A DNA stretch of 64,000 nt from NCBI GenBank assembly GCA_043747875.1, contig JAYTOI010000188.1:19913-83912 (forward strand), in the 5' to 3' direction. A program made the translations under genes and the position numbers. The notes under the pieces are model-generated. The model was not told the origin of the DNA and did no database searches. It saw only the letters and a program-made list of their open reading frames with translations. The stretch is from CADEED01 sp043747875. GTDB taxonomy: Bacteria; Pseudomonadota; Gammaproteobacteria; Steroidobacterales; Steroidobacteraceae. Of the stretch, positions 36,093-46,450 are shown piece after piece (positions within the stretch are counted from its first letter, which is position 1; every line of letters starts with the position of its first letter).

Positions 36093-36392
36093 GTGACGAA
36101 ACTTTACGTTGGAAATCTGCCTTTCTCCGCCACCGAAGATCAGGTGCGTGCTCTGTTCGCAACCCATGGCACCGTAGACAAGGTGTCCCTCGTGAACGAT
36201 CGCGAGACCGGCCGCCCGCGCGGCTTCGGTTTCGTCGAAATGCCGAATGCCGATGCCACGCGTGCCATGCAGGCGCTCGACGGCAAGGACTTCGGCGGTC
36301 GTCCGCTGAAGGTGAACGAAGCGCAGGAGCGCGATCGCGGCGCGCCGCGTGGCAATTTCGGTGGTGGTGGTGGTGGCGGACGCCGCTTCTAA
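36093..36392 (+). CDS. RRM-type RNA-binding protein
   Basis: 99 residues from GTG at 36093; a GTG four codons upstream (36081) is also possible and would give 103. One RRM domain is present: RNP2 LYVGNLPF near the start and RNP1 RGFGFVEM at about 43-50, with GGRPLKVNEA closing the fold. A glycine-rich tail (GGGGGGGRRF) follows. Proteins of this small bacterial type resemble the cyanobacterial Rbp and cold-induced RNA chaperones. A good terminator follows, and a 220-bp leader precedes it, so it is a single-gene unit. Confidence 0.88.
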   Translation: MTKLYVGNLPFSATEDQVRALFATHGTVDKVSLVNDRETGRPRGFGFVEMPNADATRAMQALDGKDFGGRPLKVNEAQERDRGAPRGNFGGGGGGGRRF

Positions 36393-36411
36393 TAGCCGAA
36401 TCGCGAAATTC

Positions 36412-36445
36412 AGCGGCGCCGGCAATGCTGGCGCCGCTTTTTTTT
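36412..36445 (+). terminator. Rho-independent terminator of the RRM gene
   Basis: AGCGGCGCC (36412-36420) and GGCGCCGCT (36430-36438) pair perfectly over 9 bp around a GGCAATGCT loop and lead into a run of eight T. It lies 20 bp after the stop codon. Confidence 0.9.
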
Positions 36446-36588
36446 GCGCGGGAAATGTTGCCACCGTTGCGGCTGTCGCCACCGCCATCGCAGGACGCGA
36501 GCGTCGCGACCACCCGCACCCAGCCCGGCGCGGGACGCCAGGTTCAATCGCATCAATCCCCTTTGAAGGTGAGCGTGGCCGCCGCACT

Positions 36589-36620
36589 CCCGAACGCCGA
36601 ACTAGTCGTCGGCGTTCGGG
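36589..36620 (-). terminator. Hairpin terminator of the M16 gene
   Basis: CCCGAACGCCGA (36589-36600) and TCGGCGTTCGGG (36609-36620) are perfect 12-bp reverse complements around an 8-base loop, just after the M16 peptidase stop on the minus strand. No clear T-run follows. Confidence 0.6.
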
Positions 36621-36635
36621 GTCAGGTCATCTGTC

Positions 36636-39476
36636 TTATTTCCCGGCCGGCACCGGCACCGGCGCCGTCGCGGGCGGAGCTGCAGGCGCGCTCGCCGCCT
36701 TCGCAAAATCGCCCGCCTTCACGACGGTGAAGCTGCCGTACTCGATGTACTTCGCCATCACCGCCTTGATCTGCGCGGGTGTGAGTGCCGCCACCTTCGC
36801 CTCGATGTCGGCTTCCCACTGGAACATGCGACCGAAGTAGGCCATCCGGGCCAGTCCCCCCACGAGCTCGCGATCCTGCGCGCGCGACACGGTGCGCCGC
36901 TGCAGCCAGCCGCTCTTCGCCTCTTCGAGCTCCGCCACCGAGAACTCCTCGTTCACGACGCGCAGCATCTCTTCCTTGTAGACCTGCTCGAGTCTGGCGA
37001 GATTTTGCGGCGCGTAGATGGCATAGCTCACGAACGAACCAGCTTCGTCGATCTCGTCCGCGTTCGCCCGTGAGCCAGCGCCGTAGCTGAGGCCTTCCTT
37101 GATGCGGATGCGCGCATTGAGCCGTGACTTCAGTCCGGACCCGCCGAGCAGATAGTTGCCGAGCACCAGCGCCGGCCAGTCGGCGTTGTCGTCGCGCATC
37201 TTGAACTCGAGGCCCGCGATGAAATACGCGTTGGCCTTGTCGGGAGTCTCGATGGAGAGATTGTTGGGCTTCGTCTGCTGGTACGGGTTCGGCACGCGCA
37301 CGAACGCCTTCGGCGCCTTCCAGTCGCCGAGCTGCTGGCGCATTTGCTCCGCCACGGCCGCGGCGTCGAAGTCGCCGATCACTGCGAATTCCGACGGCTG
37401 CGCGCCGTAGAAGTCCTTGTGGAACTGCACGACCTGCTCGCGCGTCACGGCCTTGATGCCGGCGATCATCTCGTCGATGGTCGGCGCGTAGCGCACGTCA
37501 CCCTTCGGGTAGCGATTGCCCACTCTCGAGAACGCGATGCTCGCGAGCGCGGTGGGCTCGGACTTCTGCGATTCGAGCTGCGCGAGACGCTCGGTGCGCA
37601 ACTGCTCGAGCTCCTTCGCGTCGAACACGGGCTGTCGCAGCACTTCGGTGACGAGCGTGAGAACGGCCGGCAGGTTCTCGCGCGTGGTCTCGATGCTCAC
37701 GCTGCCACCCTGCGCACTGCCGCCGACGTTGACACGCGCCTTGAGCTTGTCGAACTCGTCTTCGATCTGCTGGCGCGTGTGCTTTGTGGTGCCGCGCATG
37801 AGCATCGCCGCGGCCATGCCGCCGATGTCGGACTTGTTCACGAGCGACTTCTCGTCGCCGAAGTGCAGGTTGTACGCCACCACCACCGAACCGCCGCGGG
37901 TCTTCTTCGGCAGAAGAGCGAGCTTGATTCCGCCCGGCAGCGTCGAGCGCTGCGTGCGCGCGTCGATGTTTGCATTCGAAGGATCGAAGGCCTCGCCCGC
38001 TTCCTTCGCCGTGTCACCCTTGTAGTCCTTCACCATCGCGACCACGTCGGGCCTCGCGGGGATCTCCGCGCGCTCGGGTTGTTTGGTCGGATAGAACAGG
38101 CCCGCCGTGCGATTGCTGGCCTTCAGGTACGTCTGCCACACGCGCTGCACGTCCGCGGTCTTCACCGCGCGCAGGCGATCGCGATTCAGGAACAGGAGTC
38201 GCCAGTCCCCCATGCCCATCCAGTTGCTGAGCTCGAGACCGATCTGGTCGGAGGTGTTCAGGTTGAGCTCGATCTGCTTGAGGATGGCCGTGCGCGCGCG
38301 CTCGACTTCCTCGTCGCTGACCGGCTTCGCGGGCTTCTCGACCTGCGCGATGATCGCATCACGCACGGGATCGAGCGGCTTGCCCTCGCGCACGATGGCG
38401 CCGAAGTACGCGATCCCGGGCTCCGCGAGCTGCAGTCCCGCGCCGAATACGTTCGCGGCCTTCTGCGTCTCTACGAGCTCTTTGTGGAGCCGGCCGGATG
38501 GCGTGTCGCCGAGGACCCGCGCGAGGATCTGCAGCGCGGAGAAGTCTTCGTGTGTGCCCGCGGGCACGTGATAGGCGTTGACCGCAACCTGCACGTCGCC
38601 GACGCGGCGCAGGATCACCTGGCGCTCGCCGTCCTGCGTTGGCTCGATGGTGTGCATCTTGGGCAGCGCGCGCGCCGGCCGAGGAATCGCGGCGAAGTAC
38701 TCCTGCACGAGCTTGAGTGTCGCGGGCTCGTCGATCTTGCCGGCGACGACCAGCACCGCGTTGTCGGGCTGGTAGTAGGTCTTGTAGAACGCCTGCAGCC
38801 GCTCGATCGGAACGCCTTCGATGTCCGAGCGGGCGCCGATCGGCACGTTCGAGTAGTTATGCCAGTCGAAGGCGATCGCGAGGACTCGCTTGAACAGCAC
38901 GTTGGTGGGCGCGTTCTCACCGGACTCGAACTCGTTGCGGACCACCGTCATCTCGGTGTCGAGGTCCTTCTGCGCGATGAAGGAATTCACCATGCGATCC
39001 GACTCCAGATCGAGCGCCCAACGCAGGTTCTCCTCGGTCGCGCTGAACGTCTCGTAGTAGTTGGTGCGGTCCCACGAGGTGGTGCCGTTGGGTCGCGCGC
39101 CGTGCGAGGCGAGCTCGGCCGGGATGTCCTTGTGGCGCGGCGAGCCCTTGAACACCATGTGCTCGAGCAGGTGCGCCATGCCGGTCTCACCGTAATTCTC
39201 GTGGCGGGAGCCGACCAGGACGGTGAGGTTCACCGTGATGGTTTGTTTGGTCTGGTCCGGGAACAGCAGCACCCGCAGTCCGTTCGCGAGGCGGTATTCG
39301 GTGATGCCCTCCACGGACGTGACGCGCTCGGGCGCAGCCGGCGGAGCGGGCGCGGCCACGGGCGGCGGCGCGGGCGCCGGCTTTGGCTTCTTGGCCAACG
39401 CGGGAGCGGTCAGCAGCGGGAACACGACCGCCGCGCAGGCGGCTAACACGATGCGGGAGCGAAGAATGCTCGGCAT
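36636..39476 (-). CDS. M16 family zinc metallopeptidase, two-domain, exported
   Basis: 946 residues from ATG at 39476 (GGAGTG upstream); a GTG three codons earlier is possible. A signal peptide ends at APALA, then comes a proline/alanine linker. The inverted zinc motif HLLEH (HxxEH) lies in GMAHLLEHMVFKGSPRHKD, with the downstream glutamate in NEFESGENAP. A second M16 unit (from about 480) lacks HxxEH, as is usual for the non-catalytic half; it keeps EGLSYGAGSRANADEI. Such exported M16 enzymes degrade peptides in the periplasm. It is a single-gene unit flanked by hairpin and promoter regions. Confidence 0.92.
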   Translation of the reverse strand: MPSILRSRIVLAACAAVVFPLLTAPALAKKPKPAPAPPPVAAPAPPAAPERVTSVEGITEYRLANGLRVLLFPDQTKQTITVNLTVLVGSRHENYGETGMAHLLEHMVFKGSPRHKDIPAELASHGARPNGTTSWDRTNYYETFSATEENLRWALDLESDRMVNSFIAQKDLDTEMTVVRNEFESGENAPTNVLFKRVLAIAFDWHNYSNVPIGARSDIEGVPIERLQAFYKTYYQPDNAVLVVAGKIDEPATLKLVQEYFAAIPRPARALPKMHTIEPTQDGERQVILRRVGDVQVAVNAYHVPAGTHEDFSALQILARVLGDTPSGRLHKELVETQKAANVFGAGLQLAEPGIAYFGAIVREGKPLDPVRDAIIAQVEKPAKPVSDEEVERARTAILKQIELNLNTSDQIGLELSNWMGMGDWRLLFLNRDRLRAVKTADVQRVWQTYLKASNRTAGLFYPTKQPERAEIPARPDVVAMVKDYKGDTAKEAGEAFDPSNANIDARTQRSTLPGGIKLALLPKKTRGGSVVVAYNLHFGDEKSLVNKSDIGGMAAAMLMRGTTKHTRQQIEDEFDKLKARVNVGGSAQGGSVSIETTRENLPAVLTLVTEVLRQPVFDAKELEQLRTERLAQLESQKSEPTALASIAFSRVGNRYPKGDVRYAPTIDEMIAGIKAVTREQVVQFHKDFYGAQPSEFAVIGDFDAAAVAEQMRQQLGDWKAPKAFVRVPNPYQQTKPNNLSIETPDKANAYFIAGLEFKMRDDNADWPALVLGNYLLGGSGLKSRLNARIRIKEGLSYGAGSRANADEIDEAGSFVSYAIYAPQNLARLEQVYKEEMLRVVNEEFSVAELEEAKSGWLQRRTVSRAQDRELVGGLARMAYFGRMFQWEADIEAKVAALTPAQIKAVMAKYIEYGSFTVVKAGDFAKAASAPAAPPATAPVPVPAGK

Positions 39477-39576
39477 GGAACGCACTCCGTGCGAAGGGAA
39501 AGGAGCGGGATTGTACTATTCCTTTCGGCAGCCGCGAGTCCGCGACGGCAATAGTTTGGCGCGGAACCGGCTCGTC

Positions 39577-41439
39577 CTAACGGTAGCCGCGCGCCTGCAG
39601 GGTGAACAGCTTGGCGTAGACCCCGTCTTCCTTCATGAGCGTTTCATGGTTCCCGCGCTCGACGATGTGTCCCTGGCCGAGGACGACGATCTCGTCGGCC
39701 ATGCGCACGGTCGAAAAACGATGCGAGATGACGATGGCCACCCGTCTGCCCATGAGCGAACGGAAGTGCTCGAACACCTCGGCCTCGGCCGCCGCGTCCA
39801 TGGCGGCGGTGGGCTCGTCGAGAACCAGGATGTCCGCGTCGCTGCGCATGAATGCGCGCGATAGCGCGATCTTCTGCCACTGGCCGCCCGAAAGCTCCCG
39901 GCCGTCCTTGAACCATTTGCCGAGCTGGGTATCGTATCGCGTCGCCATTTCGTCGATGAACGGCGCCGCCTTGCCCTGCGTCGCGGCCTCCACCCAACGC
40001 TCGCGGTTCTCGAATGCGCGCACGTCGCCCGCGCCGATGTTTTCGCCCACGATGAGCTGGTAGCGCACGAAGTCCTGGAAGATGACGCCGATGCGCCGGC
40101 GCAGCACCTCGGAGTCCCACTCCTGCAGGTCGCGGCCGTCGAGCAGCACGCGCCCGTGCGTGGGCCGGTAGAGCCGCGTCAGTAGTTTGATGAGCGTGGT
40201 CTTCCCGGAACCGTTCTCGCCGACCAGCGCCAGGCTTTGGCCGCGCTTGATCTGCAGGTTGATGCCGGTGATGGCCACTTGCGATGAGCCGGGATACCGG
40301 AACTCGACGTCCTCGAACTGAACTCCAGCTTCCGGATCCGGGCCGCTCACGGCCGTGCCTTTCGCCTCCTCCACTGGCTGCTCGAGATATTCGTACAGCG
40401 TCGATAGATAGAGGTTGTCCTCGTACATGCCGCCGATGGCGCCGAGGCTGGCGGTGACGGCCGCCTGCCCCTGGCGGAACAGCATGATGTACATCGTCAT
40501 CTCGCCGATCGATATCAGGCCGCGAGCCGCCTCGATGGCGCACCAGGCGTAGGCGCTATACAGGGCGGCGATGCTGATCAGCGTAAACGCGAAGCCGTAG
40601 CCGTCGCGGCGGACGGTGAGGTTGCGGTCCTTCTCGTACAGCCCCTCGTAGATCGCGACGTAGCGGCCGAGGAACAGCTTGCCCAAGTCGAACAGCTTGA
40701 CCTCTTTGGCGTGATCCTCGCGCGCCAGCGCGGTCTCGAGATAAGTCTGCATGCGCGTCTCGGGCGCGCGCCACTTGAACAGGCGGAACGCATCGCCGGA
40801 GAACTTCGTCTCGGCGAAGAACGCCGGCAGGCCGCCGAACAGCAGGATGACGACCGCCCAGGGCGAGAAGTTGGCCAGCAGCACGGAGAAGCTCGCGATG
40901 GCCAGCGCATTCTGGAACAGCCCCGACGTGCGCATCACCAGGGACAGCGGCCGGCTCGACGCTTCGCGCCGCGCGCGCGTGAGCTTGTCGTAGAACTCGG
41001 AGTCCTCGAAGTGCGTGAGCTCGAGCGTGAGCGCCTTCTCGAGGATCAGCACGTTCACGCGGTGCGAGAGCTTGGCCTTGAGCAGCGACTGGCACAGCGT
41101 GATGCCGCGATGCGCTGCCGTGATGAACACGAGGATCAGCGCCTCGGCGACCACCCACCAGACGGTGGGCATGATGTCCATGGGCTGGTTGGCGGCATTC
41201 GCGCGCGTTGCCCAATACACGCTGTCGACGATGCGCGCACCCACCCACGCGACGCCCGAAGGCAGCACCCCCGCGAGGATGGAACAGAAGCCGAGCAGGA
41301 TGGACAGCGGCTTGCTCGTGCTCCACAACAACTCGAGCGCGCGCTTGCTGTACTTGAAAACACCGAAGAACTGACGCGGGGAGTTCAGGACCTCGCCGTG
41401 GGCGGCGGGCTCTTTGGCGATCTTGGGCTTGGGGGTCAT
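39577..41439 (-). CDS. ABC exporter, fused permease and ATPase
   Basis: 620 residues. The transmembrane half has about six segments (ILLGFCSILAGVLPSGVAWVG, VVAEALILVFITAAHRG and others). The ATPase half shows Walker A GENGSGKTT, a Q-loop (VIFQDFVRY), signature ELSGGQWQK, Walker B ILVLDEPTAAMD and the switch histidine ISHRF. It is the MsbA/peptide-exporter type. Its 5' neighbour is the hydroxylase gene at 41508, with a 68-bp gap. The substrate cannot be deduced. Confidence 0.9.
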   Translation of the reverse strand: MTPKPKIAKEPAAHGEVLNSPRQFFGVFKYSKRALELLWSTSKPLSILLGFCSILAGVLPSGVAWVGARIVDSVYWATRANAANQPMDIMPTVWWVVAEALILVFITAAHRGITLCQSLLKAKLSHRVNVLILEKALTLELTHFEDSEFYDKLTRARREASSRPLSLVMRTSGLFQNALAIASFSVLLANFSPWAVVILLFGGLPAFFAETKFSGDAFRLFKWRAPETRMQTYLETALAREDHAKEVKLFDLGKLFLGRYVAIYEGLYEKDRNLTVRRDGYGFAFTLISIAALYSAYAWCAIEAARGLISIGEMTMYIMLFRQGQAAVTASLGAIGGMYEDNLYLSTLYEYLEQPVEEAKGTAVSGPDPEAGVQFEDVEFRYPGSSQVAITGINLQIKRGQSLALVGENGSGKTTLIKLLTRLYRPTHGRVLLDGRDLQEWDSEVLRRRIGVIFQDFVRYQLIVGENIGAGDVRAFENRERWVEAATQGKAAPFIDEMATRYDTQLGKWFKDGRELSGGQWQKIALSRAFMRSDADILVLDEPTAAMDAAAEAEVFEHFRSLMGRRVAIVISHRFSTVRMADEIVVLGQGHIVERGNHETLMKEDGVYAKLFTLQARGYR

Positions 41440-41507
41440 GCGGCGGAACGAAGCCTACCGTGAATCGTGGGTTGTGAGGCGTCAGCGAGTGGCGACAACC
41501 GTGGTCG

Positions 41508-42638
41508 TCAGTTGCCACCGACGTGATCGCCAAACGTCTTCTTGGGTCCGAGCGGCATCAGCGTTTGCTTCCAGATGCCCCGCGGTACCGTCTCCAGTTT
41601 CATCACCCCGTATTCGTCCGGCCATACCCCCGACGGCGGGCGCTTGAAGGTGCCCATCAGCATGTCGACCAGCGGCAGGTGTATGGCGTAATTCACGTCC
41701 ATGTACTCGGCATGGCGCGCGTGATGCCAGTGGTGATAGCGCGGCGTAACGAACAGGTATTCCAGCCAGCCGAAGTTGACGTTCAGGTTGGCGTGCGCCA
41801 ACACCGCCTGGACGCCAACCAGGATGACGTAGGCATTGACCGCAGGCTGCGAAAACCCGAGCACCACCAGCGGCAGCAGCACCGCGCTGCGCGTGAGCAC
41901 GATCTCGACGAAGTGCACGCGCGAACCGGCCAGCCAGTCGAGATTGCGGCTGGAATGGTGGACTGCGTGGAAGCGCCAGAGGAACGGCACTTTGTGATAG
42001 ATGCGGTGCAGTCCCGCCTGGAAGAAATCGGCCAGGAACACTGCGACCAGGAACTGCACCCACACCGGCAGCGCCTGGATCCAGGCCTTCACCGCGGGAA
42101 ACAGCACCAGCGCCGCGATGGTGGTGGTGGACGCCGTGACCGCGATGAGGATGAACTGCACGAGGATGTGGCTGACGAAGAAGTAGACCAGGTCCGTCTT
42201 CCACTCCGCGCGCAGCGGCGACAACGGCCGCACGCCGAGCCCGCGCTCGATCGGAATGAACACCAGCGCCGAAAAGAACAGCGAAATGACGAACCAGTCG
42301 AGGCCCAGCGAGAACGGCGTCTGACGAATGGCGTCGACTTCGATGGTGGCGCCGCCGAGGAACACCGCCAGCGCCGCGCAGACCACCCCAGCGAGCGCCA
42401 CGCGTACGCTGCGTCGGCGCAGCACGGCGATGGTGCCGAGCACGAACGCGGCGATGAGCGCGACGAGCAGCAGCGTGCGCGCGAACTGCTCGCTGTACGT
42501 GGCGCGGAAATCGCGGCTCGTGAGCAGCTCCGGAAAATGGAATGCGAGCACGCCGAGCAGCGCGGCGCCACCCAGGCCCGCTGAGAGATAGGCCAGCCAC
42601 GAGCGACGCGGCGTCTCTACGCCAATCGAAGTATTCAT
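41508..42638 (-). CDS. Fatty acid hydroxylase / sterol desaturase family membrane protein
   Basis: 376 residues with about seven hydrophobic segments. The di-iron histidine boxes are H211xxxH215 (HRIYH), H224xxHH228 (HAVHH) and H302H303xH305H306 (HHWHH), the layout of the fatty acid hydroxylase superfamily. An extra N-terminal membrane region of about 140 residues precedes the common core. It hydroxylates or desaturates a lipid at the membrane using O2. The ABC exporter downstream on the same strand could move a modified lipid (inference). Confidence 0.9.
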   Translation of the reverse strand: MNTSIGVETPRRSWLAYLSAGLGGAALLGVLAFHFPELLTSRDFRATYSEQFARTLLLVALIAAFVLGTIAVLRRRSVRVALAGVVCAALAVFLGGATIEVDAIRQTPFSLGLDWFVISLFFSALVFIPIERGLGVRPLSPLRAEWKTDLVYFFVSHILVQFILIAVTASTTTIAALVLFPAVKAWIQALPVWVQFLVAVFLADFFQAGLHRIYHKVPFLWRFHAVHHSSRNLDWLAGSRVHFVEIVLTRSAVLLPLVVLGFSQPAVNAYVILVGVQAVLAHANLNVNFGWLEYLFVTPRYHHWHHARHAEYMDVNYAIHLPLVDMLMGTFKRPPSGVWPDEYGVMKLETVPRGIWKQTLMPLGPKKTFGDHVGGN

Positions 42639-42659
42639 TGAAACCTCCCGGCCGCGAGT

Positions 42660-43241
42660 CTAGCGCGGCGGCAAGCGGTAGTGCCCGACGACGTCGAAGC
42701 GAAACAGAATGTCTTCTTCGCGCGTGCCGGCGCCGATGTTGTGGACCACGAACGGCGCGCCGGTGACGGCTTTGCGATCCGTGATGATGCCGACGTGCAG
42801 GATGCCGCGCCCCAGGTCCCAGGCGACGATGTCGCCCGGTAGATAGTCCCCCGCGGCCGCGCTGCGCGGCTGCCCGTAGCCCTGCCGCGCGAAGTACACC
42901 ATGAGATTGGGCACGCGCCGATGGTCGATGCTGGCGTCGGGCCGTGATGCGCGCCAACGGCGCAGTGGATAGGCGGCGGTGTGCGCACGGATGTCTTCGT
43001 GCACGGCGGCCTGCAGATCGAGGCCGCGCGCGACGCGCAGCGCGCGGATGACGACGTCGGTGCAGACGCCGCGCTCCGGCGGCAGGTCACCGTTCGGATA
43101 AGCGAGCGTGCGGTACGCGGGGTCGTAGTGCACGGTGACGCCCACCTGCCGGCGCGCGGCCGAGACCACGTCGGCAGCATCGGCGCGCACGACGCCCACC
43201 GCCAGCAGGCAAATCGCCGTGAAAAATGCGCGCGCGCTCAT
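42660..43241 (-). CDS. DUF1287 family exported protein
   Basis: 193 residues with a signal peptide ending ADA. Conserved features seen are VGVTVHYDPAYRTLAYPNGDLPPERGVCTDVV-type sequence with the GVCTDV cysteine (about residue 60), DYLPGDIVAWDL, and HVGIITDR with a histidine. These suggest the NlpC/P60-like cysteine-peptidase/amidase fold reported for DUF1287, with Cys and His as catalytic pair. It overlaps the next upstream gene by 4 bp (ATGA), so the two are co-translated. Confidence 0.85.
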   Translation of the reverse strand: MSARAFFTAICLLAVGVVRADAADVVSAARRQVGVTVHYDPAYRTLAYPNGDLPPERGVCTDVVIRALRVARGLDLQAAVHEDIRAHTAAYPLRRWRASRPDASIDHRRVPNLMVYFARQGYGQPRSAAAGDYLPGDIVAWDLGRGILHVGIITDRKAVTGAPFVVHNIGAGTREEDILFRFDVVGHYRLPPR

Positions 43242-44200
43242 CTGGCCGGCGTACCGCCCGCCGCGCGCCGCGCCACCTGCTCCTCTACGATGGCGAGATA
43301 GCGGCCGATGAATTCGCGCGGCTCGCCGCCGAACACGAGGCGCAGGCCGGTGCAGCGCCGGCGCAGGTTCAATTCCGGTTCGCGCGCGATCTGCTCCGCG
43401 ATGTCGGCGCGCACATCAGCGACCTTCTGCGCAGGCTGGCTCGTAGTGCCGTGCGTCGCCTCGGTGTAGCGCTCGAGTTCCAGCGCCTCGACCTGCGCGA
43501 TGGTCGCGGCATTGCGCGCCATCCAGTCGCGGTGCGGCGCCGCGAGCTCCTGCAGAAATTCCGGGAAACGCGCGATGCATTCGCGATACGACGCCTGGTT
43601 CGTCTCGAGAAACGCGAATGCCTCGTCGAGCGCGAGGTAGTAGTCCTCGGAAGGCGCCGCCCGCTGGCGCGCCAGCATCTTGGCGCTGAGATCCGGCGAG
43701 GAAAATTCGACCCGGCGCGTATCCGCGTAGATGATGCTGGACTGTGGCCCCGTGCGCCGCTGCAACGACACGAGCATCTGCAGCGGCCACCGCACATTGT
43801 CCTCGCGGAACAAGCCGCCGATGGGTGCGCACAAATGCACCGTTCCATGCGCCTGCGAGAGCGTGCGGCGGTTTTGCTCGCGTCCGACGATGGTGCTCGC
43901 ACCCAAGGTAAATCGCGCGAAATGCACCAGGAGCTCGTACTGATCAAGCTGGAAATCCGCGATGTGGTACTCGACGTCGACACCGATGACGGTGTTCGGA
44001 TGCACGGCCTCGCCCGCGGCGGGGGCCGTGGCCTGAAGCACCAGACGGCTACGCCCGGGCGCCGGCGCCGGTGCCGGCAGCGGTTGCTCGAGGTACGCGC
44101 AGGCGGGAATCTTCTCCTTCGCCGCGGCATTCGCGCCCGCCGCCACGCAGACGACGGCCAGCGTCCGAACGGTCACCGACATCCATCGCTCGAGCGGCAT
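43238..44200 (-). CDS. Hypothetical exported protein
   Basis: 320 residues from ATG at 44200, preceded by GGGAG; a second ATG at 44182 is possible. A weak signal sequence (LAVVCVAAGANAAA) leads into a proline/alanine-rich stretch. The central part, VIGVDVEYHIADFQLDQYELLVHFARF, is beta-rich; the C-terminal half (from about 170) is helical with many acidic and aromatic residues. I do not recognise the family. Coupling with the DUF1287 gene suggests a joint role in the cell envelope. Confidence 0.65.
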   Translation of the reverse strand: MPLERWMSVTVRTLAVVCVAAGANAAAKEKIPACAYLEQPLPAPAPAPGRSRLVLQATAPAAGEAVHPNTVIGVDVEYHIADFQLDQYELLVHFARFTLGASTIVGREQNRRTLSQAHGTVHLCAPIGGLFREDNVRWPLQMLVSLQRRTGPQSSIIYADTRRVEFSSPDLSAKMLARQRAAPSEDYYLALDEAFAFLETNQASYRECIARFPEFLQELAAPHRDWMARNAATIAQVEALELERYTEATHGTTSQPAQKVADVRADIAEQIAREPELNLRRRCTGLRLVFGGEPREFIGRYLAIVEEQVARRAAGGTPAR

Positions 44201-44342
44201 CGTATGACTCCCGGAAGCGGATGTATCACCAAGCTACTGTGCTTCGCTTTCCCTCCAGCGCGCAAGCAAACCTGAAGACGCCAACAGAAGGTCTCTCGAA
44301 GGGGCCATTGAGGCGCGGACGGCGGCCGGCTAGCCTTCGCCC

Positions 44343-45262
<920 letters not shown>

Positions 45263-45266
<4 letters not shown>

Positions 45267-46024
45267 ATCTGCACGCGGTCCGGGCTATCTACCAGTTCGA
45301 GATGGCGCGCACGTGGCGCACGCTGTTCCAGAGCATCGCGACGCCGGTCATGACCACGTCGCTGTATTTTGTCGTTTTCGGTTCGGCGATCGGTTCACGC
45401 ATGATGAACATCGACGGCGTGAGCTACGGCGCGTACATCGTGCCTGGACTCATCATGCTGACGGTACTCATGGAGAGCGTCTCGAACGGCTCGTTCGGCA
45501 TCTACATGCCCAAGTTCGCGGGCACTGTCTACGAGCTGTTGTCGGCCCCGGTGGGTTTGACCGAGACCTTGTTGGGATACACCGGCGCCGCGGCGACGAA
45601 ATCCGTGATCCTCGGCATCGTCATCCTCGCCACCGCGCGCCTGTTCGTGCCGTTTTCGATCGAGCATCCGTTGTGGATGATGGCGTTCCTCGTGCTGACT
45701 TCGGTGACGTTCGCGCTGCTCGGCTTCCTGATCGGCATCTGGGCCGACAGCTGGGAGAAGATCCAGATCGTGCCGATGATGGTGGTGACGCCGCTGACGT
45801 TCCTGGGCGGCAGCTTCTATTCCATCTCGATGCTGCCGCCGGTGTGGCAGAAGATCACGCTGTTCAATCCCGTCGTCTATCTGGTCAACGGGTTTCGCTG
45901 GAGCTTCTACGGCAAGTCCGACGTGAACGTGGTGCTGAGCATCGGGATGACGATCGGGTTTCTGCTGCTGTGCCTGGCGGTCGTGAGCTGGATGTTCCGG
46001 ACCGGATACAAGCTCAAGAACTGA
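45263..46024 (+). CDS. ABC-2 type transporter permease
   Basis: 253 residues with about six membrane segments: TTSLYFVVFGSAIG, YIVPGLIMLTVLMESV, MAFLVLTSVTFALLGFLIGIW, IVPMMVVTPLTFLGGSFYSI and IGFLLLCLAVVSWMF. The FLGGSFYSISMLPPVWQ sequence is a hallmark of YadH/NodJ-type ABC-2 permeases. Translationally coupled to the ATPase gene. Confidence 0.92.
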
Positions 46025-46028
46025 AAAT

Positions 46029-46064
46029 GGGGGCGACCCCGCACCACAAGGCGGAATCGCCCCC
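46029..46064 (+). terminator. Hairpin after the ABC-2 operon
   Basis: GGGGGCGA (46029-46036) and TCGCCCCC (46057-46064) pair perfectly over 8 bp, just after the permease stop. The AAAATGGGGGCGACC start resembles the GGGGACA repeats elsewhere in the window. Confidence 0.55.
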
Positions 46065-46126
46065 TGTCTCGTCATGGAACGCCGGATAGCAAAGCTAATC
46101 CCGACACTCCTTCCCGGTACATCAAC

Positions 46127-46348
46127 TCACGCGCGGCGACCTCCGGCGAGCAGCAGTCCGGCACCAATCACGATGGCGCCGACGCCCGCCCACACGGGGA
46201 TATTCACCGTTTCCTTGTCCTTCACCGACAGCTCGATCGGGCCGACCTTCGCATCGTGCGTCTGCTTGGTGTACGTGAAACTGCCGTACGCGAGTCCCAG
46301 CACTCCGGCGATGATCAGTACGAGCGCAATGATCTTGTTCGAGCTCAT
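46127..46348 (-). CDS. Small membrane protein, DUF3185-like
   Basis: 73 residues with two membrane segments (IIALVLIIAGVLGLAYGSFTY and VWAGVGAIVIGAGLLLAGG) around a short periplasmic-type loop (KQTHDAKVGPIELSVKDKETVNIP). The FTYTKxTHxxxxGPIELSxxDKxTxxxPxWAG pattern is typical of DUF3185. Ribosome site AAGGGGA. The function of the family is unknown. Confidence 0.8.
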   Translation of the reverse strand: MSSNKIIALVLIIAGVLGLAYGSFTYTKQTHDAKVGPIELSVKDKETVNIPVWAGVGAIVIGAGLLLAGGRRA

Positions 46349-46450
46349 GTAGTCCCCTTGGTTTGTTAGGCGTAAGCGTGCCCGCGTGCCGCTGGGGCGG
46401 CCATAGTAGTGCTCCCTAACCGAAAATAGGATGGGTCCTACACGAGGATT

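Noticed and set aside
37344..39446. Long plus-strand open frame of 700 codons antisense to the M16 gene
   Set aside because: Same antisense composition bias; the minus strand has a clear M16 protease with HLLEH.
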